From the NCBI GenBank assembly GCA_018725425.1, contig QLUL01000053.1, positions 1 through 7,169 of the forward strand: a stretch of DNA of 7,169 bases. Direction: 5' to 3'. Within the stretch, counting starts at the first letter, position 1, and each line of letters opens with the position of its first letter. Shown piece by piece: positions 1 through 5,009 of this stretch. A program made the position numbers and the translations under genes. The notes beneath the pieces were generated by a model. It made no database searches. It was not told the DNA's origin and was given only the letters and a program-made list of their open reading frames with translations. This DNA is from Chloroflexota bacterium (GTDB lineage: Bacteria > Chloroflexota > Dehalococcoidia > SZUA-161 > SpSt-899).

Positions 1-50
1 CAGAGACTACCGGCCCAGCAGGTGCCCAAAATTTTGAGTCCCTACTGAGG

Positions 51-677
51 TTAAGCAGCCCCTGAGGCTCCCTCGACAACAGCCTCTTCGGCCTCTGCTG
101 CAATCTCTCTAACCTCCGCCGCCTTAGTCCTTGCAACTCTGGCTATCACTTCCTCGGGGTGCGTCAATATAGTGACGCCATCGACCTTCAGGTCACCTAC
201 CAATATGCGATCACCTGCCCGGGCCAGTCTGCTCAAATCAACGGCAATGCTCTGCGGTATATCATTGGGGAGGCACTCCACCTCCACTGAACGCAGATTC
301 TCCAGGAATATCAGGTCAGTACGATGGGCCGCCGGAGATTCGCCCTGAAAAGCAAGTGGCACTTCGACCTTGACTTTGTCCTTCATCCGCACTTCGTAAA
401 AGTCGATGTGGAGCAGCCTCCCAGTCATGGGATCTCGCTGCACATCCTTTACCAGCACCCGGCGAATCTTGGGCGAAGAGGGAGACTTCAAGGCGATCAT
501 ATGGGTGCGCCCTGCTCTTGGTAATGCCTTCTCCACCCTTGCCGTATTGACTTGAACAGCCTGAGACTCGATCGCATGGCCGAAGATATTGGCGGGGGTT
601 ATCCCGCTTCGCCTTAGTGCGCTGACTTTCTTGCCGAGTATAGTCCTATTCTCAACTTCCAGTTCCATGGTTTCCAT
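51..677 (-). CDS. rplY: 50S ribosomal protein L25/general stress protein CTC
   Basis: A 208-aa protein of the long, two-domain bacterial L25 (TL5/CTC) family, which binds 5S rRNA in the large ribosomal subunit. Residues about 4-95 match the L25 RNA-binding domain (ELEVENRT start, KKVSALRRSGITPANIFGH, then the DFYEV segment at 92-96). Residues about 100-185 match the C-terminal TL5/CTC beta domain (KVEVPLAFQGE, LPNDIPQSIAVDLS, GDLKV). The last 25 residues are an Ala/Glu-rich tail, common in this family. Start choice: an upstream TTG (692) and ATG (683) are in frame, but the SD GGAGGA at 685-690 overlaps or crowds both and lies 7 nt before the ATG at 677, which I take as the start. It follows the EF-G-like gene by 73 nt on the same strand, so co-transcription is likely. 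The identity is clear; only the exact start is uncertain. Confidence 0.93.
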   Translation of the reverse strand: METMELEVENRTILGKKVSALRRSGITPANIFGHAIESQAVQVNTARVEKALPRAGRTHMIALKSPSSPKIRRVLVKDVQRDPMTGRLLHIDFYEVRMKDKVKVEVPLAFQGESPAAHRTDLIFLENLRSVEVECLPNDIPQSIAVDLSRLARAGDRILVGDLKVDGVTILTHPEEVIARVARTKAAEVREIAAEAEEAVVEGASGAA

Positions 678-684
678 CGTCATT

Positions 685-690
685 TCCTCC
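685..690 (-). promoter_or_regulatory. Shine-Dalgarno of the L25 gene; decides its start
   Basis: On the minus strand this reads GGAGGA. It is 7 nt upstream of the ATG at 677, only 1 nt from the ATG at 683, and overlaps the codons following the TTG at 692. It therefore favours 677 over the two longer starts. Confidence 0.7.
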
Positions 691-703
691 AATATATGCG
701 GAG

Positions 704-732
704 AGTAGGGGCGAATTTATTCGCCCCCTACT
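704..732. repeat. GTAGGGGCGAAT inverted repeat between the EF-G-like gene and rplY
   Basis: The left arm agtaggggcgaat (704-716) pairs with attcgccccctact (719-732), with one bulged C and a 2-nt loop, so it can form a very stable hairpin in RNA or DNA. It lies in the 73-nt gap between the two minus-strand genes, just 5' of the rplY SD. No T-run follows in either direction, so a classical rho-independent terminator is not supported. A dispersed palindromic (REP-like) element, an mRNA-processing/stability hairpin, or an attenuating hairpin are all possible. Confidence 0.7.
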
Positions 733-750
733 GTATTATAGTGGCGGACG

Positions 751-2850
751 TTACTCCTTCTCCTTCGCCGCCTCAGCGATGATCTTCTGCGCCAGATGTG
801 CCGGAACCTCTTCATAGTGACTGAAGTGAATGGTGTAGCTGCCGCGTCCCTGGGTCATCGATCTGAGATCTATGCTGTAGCGAAGCATTTCAGCAAGCGG
901 TGCTTGCGCTTCAATGATGTTGATGCCATTCTGAGGATTCATTCCGGTTATCCGAGCCCGCTTGGCATTAAGACCTCCCATCACATCGCCAGTGAATGTA
1001 TCGGGCACGGTGATCTTGACGGACATGATCGGCTCCAGGAGCACTGGTTGCGCTTGAGAAACACCTTTTCTGAGGGCATGCGAGCCAGCGATCTTGAAGG
1101 CGATTTCCGAAGAATCAACCGCGTGATATGTGCCATCGTAGAGAGTAACCTTCAGGTCCACAATCGGGCACTTGGCAAGACCCCCCTCCTGAATTCCTTC
1201 AATGATCCCTTTCCTTGCCGCAGGGATATAGTTCTTCGGTATCGCTCCCCCAACGATCCTTTCCTCAAACTCAAAGCCAGTGCCTCTGGGCAGCGGCTCG
1301 ATCCGAATAAGAACATGCCCGTACTGACCGTGCCCCCCGGTCTGCTTCTTATGCTTGTACTCCGCGTTGACCGCAACCGTGACCGTTTCCTTATAGGGTA
1401 TTTTAGGAATGGTAAAATCTGCCTCCAGAGAGAATTTCCGCTTCATTTTGTCGCCGATAACCTCCAATTGTGCCTCCCCATAGCCGGAGAGGATGGTCTC
1501 CCCGGTATCAGCGTCCCGGTGGATGGAAAGGGAGGGATCCTCCTCGTTCAACTTGCTCAATACCATTCCCAACTTATCGAAATCCGCTTTCGTCCTGGGG
1601 TGAACTGCAACACTGAAGCTGGGGGGTGGGAACTCGATTGGATCAAAGGAAACGGGGTGATCCTGCCTGGAAAGTGTAGCACCGATGCCAGTTTCTGCCA
1701 GCTTCGCTACGACACCGATATCCCCGGCGACGATCCGCGAAGTGGGCTCCTGGGTTTTCCCCCGCATGGTATAGAGCTGGCCGATCCGCTCGGCCTTTCC
1801 CTGACCGGCATTCCACACGCTGGAGTCGCTACTGATAGCTCCGCTGAATACCCTCAGATAGCTCATCTTTCCCACGTAGGGATCGGCACTGGTCTTAAAA
1901 ACCAGTGCCGATAGGGGGGCATTCTCATCAGGTGCCAGGGTCTCCTCGGCCTCACCACGGTGTACCGCTATCTCACCCCTATCCTTAGGTGACGGAAGAT
2001 AATTGCAGATGGCATCCAGCAGTTCCGGGATATTCTTGTCACGCAGAGCAGTACCCACCAGAATGGGGGCGATCTTGTTTTCCCGAATCCCCGTGCGTAG
2101 AGCAGAGCGGATGTCTTCTTCGGCTATCTCCTCACCTTCCAGGTATTTGGTAGCCAGGTCATCATCGGTCTCGGCGATGCCCTCAATCAACTTCTCCCGA
2201 AAGGTATCGATCTGCCCCTTGACATTAGTCGATAGTCGATAGTCGATAGTCCCCCACCCTTCCCCTGACTGCTGACTGCCGACTGCTGACTGCTGTTCCC
2301 CGGAGGGCTTCATGGCGATTAAATCGAAAACACCCTGGAATTTATCCTGCGCTCCTACGGGAAACTGCAGCGGCACGCATCGACGTCCGAACTTCTCTTC
2401 AATCTGCTCCACCACCTTCGAGAAGTCGGCATTCTCACGATCGATCTTGTTAACAAAGATAATGCGCGGCAAGCCGATCTCATCGGCATATTCCCACACA
2501 AGCTCCGTGCCCACCTCCACTCCAGAGGCGGCGCAGACCACAATCACTGCTCCATCGGCTACCCGAAGGGCGGACTTCACCTCCCCAACGAAATCGAAAT
2601 ATCCGGGAACGTCGATCACATTGATCTTGACCTTCTTCCACTCGAATGGGAGCAGCGCTGTGCTGATACTGCTCCGGCGCTTGATCTCCTCGGGCTCGAA
2701 GTCGGCCACGGTATTGCCATCGTCAACTTTCCCCAGGCGGGTAATTACTCCGGCATCGTATAGCATCGCCTCAGCAAGCGAGGTCTTCCCCGCACCGGTG
2801 TGGGAAAGCAAGAGCACATTGCGGATGTCCTCAGTTCGAAAGCCCTGCAT
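751..2850 (-). CDS. Elongation factor G-like GTPase, EF-G-related non-canonical subfamily
   Basis: A 699-aa translational GTPase with the full EF-G layout: G domain about 8-290, domain II about 310-400, III about 405-480, IV about 485-600 (GGHGQYGHV at 505-513), V about 605-690. It is not the canonical elongating EF-G. The P-loop is SHTGAGKT (16-23) where EF-G has AHIDAGKT. Switch II is DVPGYFDF (80-87), so Tyr84 replaces the GTPase-activating His of DTPGHVDF. These changes, and the SALRVADGAVIVV segment, are typical of the EF-G-like proteins found beside a true EF-G in Clostridia and Chloroflexi; their precise role is unsettled. NKID (134-137) supplies guanine specificity. Residues about 182-209 are a low-complexity insert encoded by heptamer repeats. 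Start: ATG 2850 has an SD (GAGGGGG, 2858-2864) 7 nt upstream; the longer TTG start at 2925 reads through an inverted repeat and adds 25 residues that do not look like the family. Confidence 0.92.
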   Translation of the reverse strand: MQGFRTEDIRNVLLLSHTGAGKTSLAEAMLYDAGVITRLGKVDDGNTVADFEPEEIKRRSSISTALLPFEWKKVKINVIDVPGYFDFVGEVKSALRVADGAVIVVCAASGVEVGTELVWEYADEIGLPRIIFVNKIDRENADFSKVVEQIEEKFGRRCVPLQFPVGAQDKFQGVFDLIAMKPSGEQQSAVGSQQSGEGWGTIDYRLSTNVKGQIDTFREKLIEGIAETDDDLATKYLEGEEIAEEDIRSALRTGIRENKIAPILVGTALRDKNIPELLDAICNYLPSPKDRGEIAVHRGEAEETLAPDENAPLSALVFKTSADPYVGKMSYLRVFSGAISSDSSVWNAGQGKAERIGQLYTMRGKTQEPTSRIVAGDIGVVAKLAETGIGATLSRQDHPVSFDPIEFPPPSFSVAVHPRTKADFDKLGMVLSKLNEEDPSLSIHRDADTGETILSGYGEAQLEVIGDKMKRKFSLEADFTIPKIPYKETVTVAVNAEYKHKKQTGGHGQYGHVLIRIEPLPRGTGFEFEERIVGGAIPKNYIPAARKGIIEGIQEGGLAKCPIVDLKVTLYDGTYHAVDSSEIAFKIAGSHALRKGVSQAQPVLLEPIMSVKITVPDTFTGDVMGGLNAKRARITGMNPQNGINIIEAQAPLAEMLRYSIDLRSMTQGRGSYTIHFSHYEEVPAHLAQKIIAEAAKEKE
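2226..2295. repeat. Two-armed heptamer repeat element inside the EF-G-like gene
   Basis: On the plus strand the left arm is TAGTCGA x3 plus TAGTC (2226-2251). The core is the 15-nt C-rich ccccacccttcccct (2252-2266). The right arm is GACTGCT, GACTGCC, GACTGCT, GACTGCT plus G (2267-2295). Both arms have exact 7-bp periods, and AGTC in one arm is the reverse complement of GACT in the other, giving a quasi-palindrome around the core. Read as protein on the minus strand it gives QQSAVGSQQSG, then GEGWG, then TIDYRLST, in the G domain near residues 186-209. The reading frame is kept on both sides. Confidence 0.9.
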
Positions 2851-2857
2851 ATGATTA

Positions 2858-2864
2858 CCCCCTC
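2858..2864 (-). promoter_or_regulatory. Shine-Dalgarno of the EF-G-like gene; decides its start
   Basis: On the minus strand this reads GAGGGGG, 7 nt before the ATG at 2850. The alternative TTG at 2925 lies inside the adjacent inverted repeat and has no comparable SD. The outer edge of that inverted repeat (2865) touches this site. Confidence 0.7.
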
Positions 2865-2945
2865 GAGCCTCTTGCAAAAAGGGATTCTCTGAAGCTGGCA
2901 GTTGCGTTATCTCAGCTTCGGCCAACGGATTTTTGCAAGAGCCTC
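2865..2945. repeat. 81-bp inverted repeat (MITE-like or leader hairpin) abutting the EF-G-like SD
   Basis: The 16-bp arms gagcctcttgcaaaaa (2865-2880) and tttttgcaagagcctc (2930-2945) are inverted copies with one mismatch; the inner 12 bp are perfect. A second, nested perfect pair gaagctg/cagcttc (2891-2897 and 2913-2919) sits inside. Size, terminal inverted repeats and lack of coding content suit a miniature inverted-repeat element. I see no convincing target-site duplication, so a regulatory leader hairpin beside the SD is an equal alternative. Confidence 0.7.
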
Positions 2946-3032
2946 CCTTAACAGGTGATTACTAGAATCCAGAGTCACATTAATTTCCATGATTCGCTGG
3001 TGGGCAGTCACCGATGATGGATCCGTATCTCT

Positions 3033-3061
3033 AGCATAGATTCTAAAGGGGGCATTGTCAA
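3033..3061 (-). promoter_or_regulatory. Candidate sigma70-type promoter for the EF-G-like gene
   Basis: On the minus strand a perfect TTGACA (3061-3056) is followed after 17 nt by TATGCT (3038-3033, 4/6 to TATAAT). Initiation about 7 nt further would give a leader of roughly 175 nt that contains the 81-bp inverted repeat and ends at the SD. The -35 overlaps that of the divergent promoter for the protease gene. Confidence 0.5.
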
Positions 3062-3083
3062 GATGTGCCAACTGTGTTACTAT
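3055..3083 (+). promoter_or_regulatory. Candidate extended -10 promoter for the S41 protease operon
   Basis: TTGTCA (3055-3060, 5/6 to TTGACA), a 17-nt spacer, then TACTAT (3078-3083, 4/6), preceded directly by TGT (3075-3077), which fits an extended -10 TGn motif. It lies about 35 nt upstream of the start codon at 3119 and shares its -35 region with the divergent promoter on the other strand. Confidence 0.5.
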
Positions 3084-3118
3084 CTATATACCACTAAATT
3101 TGAAGGAGGTTGACTAAA

Positions 3119-4279
3119 ATGTCAAGAGCGCTCAAACTTGCAATCGCATTGCTGCTTACAATTCTTCTTCTGAGTATCGCCTGTGTGGCCGTACCACTTA
3201 TCCCTCAAAGGGATGCCCCACCCCAAGGGCTTGAACTTGTGGAGGAGGTCTGGCAGCTCATCCAGCGCGACTTCGTTGATAGCGAGGCTCTCGACCCTGC
3301 GAAAATGGCCGAGGGCGCTATCCGCGGGCTAATTGAAGCCCTCGATGACCCTTACACATCTTATCTCACTCCCCAACAGTATGAGCTATCGAGAACTCAG
3401 CTTGAGGGAGAATTCAGCGGGATCGGAGCCATCATAACCATCAAGGAGGGTCAACTCACAGTTGTTGCCCCCATCGCCGACTCACCCGCCGAGCAAGCCG
3501 GCATAAGGCCAGGGGATCAGATTCTGGAAGTCGACGGCGAGTCCACCGCGGGGATGGGCCTGCACGAAGCCGCCCTGAAGATCAGGGGGCGGCAAGGCAC
3601 AAAGGTAAGACTACTGGTGCTCCGTCCTGGTGAAGACACCCCGAGGGAGATCGAGATAACGCGAGCCGAAATCAAGCTGCCCAGCGTCAGGTGGGAGATG
3701 CTTCCCGATGCTATCGCCCACATCACGCTTACCAACTTCACCGGGCGCACGGATTCAGAGTTCGCATCTGCCCTCAGGGATGTTATAGCTCAGGGTGCCA
3801 TCGGCATCGTGCTTGATCTGCGAAACAACCCCGGAGGACTGCTTGATGCCGCGGTGAGGGTAGCGAGCCAGTTCCTTGAGGAGGGAATCGTCGTCTATGC
3901 GCTGGATAACAGGGGGGAAAGAGACGATTGGTCGGTCCAGCATAAAGGGATTGCATCAGAGATGCCGCTGGCCGTGCTGGTGAACCGTCACAGTGCCAGT
4001 GCCAGCGAGGTGGTAGCCGGGGCTCTCCAGGACTACAACAGAGGCCCGATCATCGGGGCAAAGACCCATGGCAAGGGGAGCATGAACCGTGTCCACCAGT
4101 TGAGCAATGGGGGAGCGCTTTATATCACCTTTGCCCGCTGGTTCACCCCGGATGGGCGGCAGATAGACAGGGAGGGGATTACCCCCGATATCGAGGTAGA
4201 AATGACGCCGGAAGACATCGAGAACAACCGCGATCCCCAACTGGAGCGAGCCATTGAGTACCTCAAGCTGGGGAGATAA
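3119..4279 (+). CDS. S41 family carboxy-terminal processing peptidase (CtpA/Prc type), membrane-anchored
   Basis: A 386-aa serine protease of the C-terminal processing family, which degrades or trims extracytoplasmic proteins from their C-termini. A hydrophobic N-terminal segment (residues about 7-28) acts as signal anchor or signal peptide. The tail-specific N-terminal region (VWQLIQRDFVD; DDPYTSYLTPQQY at 76-88) leads into a PDZ domain (about 98-185, with GIGAII and SPAEQAGIRPGDQI). The S41 core carries LDLRNNPGG (232-240), the SASASE box (292-297) and AKTHGKG (314-320). By family spacing of 25 residues the Ser/Lys dyad is Ser294/Lys319. Cys22 in LSIAC is a poor lipobox (Ser at -3), so lipidation is doubtful. 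Start: the ATG at 3119 has an SD AAGGAGGT (3103-3110) 8 nt upstream; the TTG at 3110 overlaps that SD. It heads a likely operon with the two small membrane proteins. Confidence 0.93.
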   Translation: MSRALKLAIALLLTILLLSIACVAVPLIPQRDAPPQGLELVEEVWQLIQRDFVDSEALDPAKMAEGAIRGLIEALDDPYTSYLTPQQYELSRTQLEGEFSGIGAIITIKEGQLTVVAPIADSPAEQAGIRPGDQILEVDGESTAGMGLHEAALKIRGRQGTKVRLLVLRPGEDTPREIEITRAEIKLPSVRWEMLPDAIAHITLTNFTGRTDSEFASALRDVIAQGAIGIVLDLRNNPGGLLDAAVRVASQFLEEGIVVYALDNRGERDDWSVQHKGIASEMPLAVLVNRHSASASEVVAGALQDYNRGPIIGAKTHGKGSMNRVHQLSNGGALYITFARWFTPDGRQIDREGITPDIEVEMTPEDIENNRDPQLERAIEYLKLGR

Positions 4280-4282
4280 AGT

Positions 4283-4311
4283 TTGCGCTCAGTTTCCCCA
4301 CATGATATCAT
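4283..4311 (+). promoter_or_regulatory. Weak internal promoter candidate with a 10-bp palindrome
   Basis: TTGCGC (4283-4288, 3/6) is followed after 17 nt by TATCAT (4306-4311, 5/6 to TATAAT). The -10 is embedded in a perfect 10-bp palindrome, atgatatcat (4302-4311). It could give the two small membrane-protein genes their own transcript, separate from the protease. The weak -35 keeps confidence low. Confidence 0.3.
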
Positions 4312-4335
4312 ATTGAGAGAAGGAGGCGACATCTC

Positions 4336-4626
4336 ATGGAAATCGCCATGTTAAGGGATTGGGTTATAGTCATCCTCGGCTTTCTGGCAATCGGGGCGGT
4401 TACTATTTCCGTCGTCTTGCTAATCATCATCTATCGCAAGGTGACCCCTATCTTGGATGCCGCTAGGGAGGTTGTCTTCGATGTGCGTCGCACCTCATCT
4501 GTGGTCTCCAGGAGCGTGATCGGGTCGGTTGCCAGGATAGAAGGTCTGGTAGCGGGAGTGCGCAAAGCAGCAGAAGTAATAGCTTCGCTGAGTAAGAAAG
4601 GAGGGAGAAAAGATGGGAAACGATAA
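4336..4626 (+). CDS. Small single-pass membrane protein, DUF948/YtxG-like
   Basis: A 96-aa protein with one strong transmembrane segment (about residues 9-33), followed by a soluble helical tail (VTPILDAAREVVFDVRRTS and onward) with regularly spaced hydrophobics that suggest an amphipathic or coiled-coil helix, and a basic C-terminus. This architecture, together with a YtxH-like gene immediately downstream, resembles the ytxG (DUF948)-ytxH pair known from Bacillus subtilis as stress-related genes; I infer the relation from architecture and context, not from a clear motif. The SD AGGAGG (4321-4326) lies 9 nt before the ATG at 4336; an in-frame ATG at 4348 is further from it. Its last 14 nt overlap the next gene, which implies translational coupling. 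The molecular function is unknown. Confidence 0.8.
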   Translation: MEIAMLRDWVIVILGFLAIGAVTISVVLLIIIYRKVTPILDAAREVVFDVRRTSSVVSRSVIGSVARIEGLVAGVRKAAEVIASLSKKGGRKDGKR

Positions 4627-4855
4627 CAGGGGTACGGGGTTCTTCACCGGCTTGATCCTCTTCAAAGCCGGCTTCATCCTCGGGGGCATCATTGGCGCCA
4701 TTGCCACATATTTTCTCTCGCAGAAGAATGTGAGGGACACGTTAAAGGCCAAGATGAAAGATGCAGTGACCCATGCCAGAGAAAGCATACGCGAGGCGAT
4801 TGAAGAAGGCAGGGAGGCTGCGGCGCGAAAGGAGGCCGAACTCCGCGGTGATTAG
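4613..4855 (+). CDS. YtxH domain-containing small membrane protein
   Basis: An 80-aa protein with the YtxH (general stress/gas-vesicle-like) layout: a Gly-rich N-terminal hydrophobic segment (about 9-35, including GFILGGIIGAIATYFL), then a long charged amphipathic helix (about 36-78) rich in Lys, Glu and Ala, ending KEAELRGD. YtxH proteins are usually 80-130 aa, so this is a short but complete member. The SD GGAGGG lies about 7 nt before the ATG, inside the 3' end of the preceding gene. The biochemical role of the family is not established; presence at the membrane and co-expression with the upstream DUF948-like gene are the supportable statements. A repeat-rich convergent spacer begins right after its stop. 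Confidence 0.85.
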   Translation: MGNDNRGTGFFTGLILFKAGFILGGIIGAIATYFLSQKNVRDTLKAKMKDAVTHARESIREAIEEGREAAARKEAELRGD

Positions 4856-4866
4856 GAAAGGTAAGC

Positions 4867-4887
4867 GTTCAGCCATCAGCGGTCAGC
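4867..4887. repeat. Three heptamers of NNTCAGC
   Basis: GTTCAGC, CATCAGC and GGTCAGC are directly adjacent, 12 nt after the YtxH-like stop. The same 7-bp period is used by the other arrays, and on the other strand GCTGANN is close to the GCTGACT phase of the heptamers inside the EF-G-like gene. It appears as a single arm without an inverted partner. Confidence 0.6.
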
Positions 4888-4889
4888 CC

Positions 4890-4947
4890 CGTGGAGTAAG
4901 CCCCGTGTAATACTTTATTTACTCCGCGAAATAGTATTTCACGGGGC
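4890..4947. repeat. Interlocked inverted repeats in the convergent spacer
   Basis: The main hairpin has arms gccccgtgtaatact (4900-4914) and agtatttcacggggc (4933-4947), 14 of 15 pairing, with an 18-nt loop. The loop contains ttactccgcg (4919-4928), which pairs 9/10 with cgtggagtaa (4890-4899) just 5' of the hairpin, so the two stems are arranged a-b-a'-b' as in a pseudoknot or as competing structures. It separates the plus-strand operon from the minus-strand pheA end and could block read-through both ways, but no T-run follows either stem. Confidence 0.7.
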
Positions 4948-5003
4948 AGTCTGGAGACGCTTCGCTCTAGAGTCCCCCTCCCCGTGACTCTTGACTCTTG
5001 ACT
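4948..5003. repeat. Heptamer element copy in the convergent spacer
   Basis: One AGTCTGG (4948-4954), a GGAGACGCTTCGCTCT unit (4953-4968), AGTC (4971-4974), the C-rich core cccctccccgt (4975-4985), then GACTCTT x2 plus GACT (4986-5003). Core and arm order are the same as in the copy inside pheA. It ends 7 nt from the pheA stop codon. Confidence 0.85.
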
Positions 5004-5009
5004 GTCCTA

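Noticed and set aside
1..50. Sequence downstream of rplY
   Set aside because: Apart from the short palindrome caaaattttg there is no hairpin with a T-run or other supportable feature before the window edge.
735..740. Perfect TATAAT on the minus strand upstream of rplY
   Set aside because: There is no -35 resemblance at 16-18 nt spacing and no TGn extension, so an internal rplY promoter is not supported.
796..1914. 372-codon open frame on the plus strand
   Set aside because: It lies wholly antisense to the well-conserved EF-G-like gene, its translation resembles no family, and it has no fitting SD. It is a shadow of the codon bias on the other strand.
2851..2925. 25-residue N-terminal extension of the EF-G-like protein from TTG 2925
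   Set aside because: It reads through an inverted repeat, uses TTG without an SD and has no counterpart in the family, whereas ATG 2850 has GAGGGGG 7 nt upstream.
3170..3184. Lipobox (LSIAC, Cys22) in the S41 protease
   Set aside because: The -3 position is Ser, not Leu/Val/Ile, and the hydrophobic segment runs past the Cys. A plain signal anchor is more likely.
4900..4947. Rho-independent terminator for the plus-strand operon
   Set aside because: The stem is strong but it is followed by cagtctgg with no T-run, and the opposite strand also lacks one.
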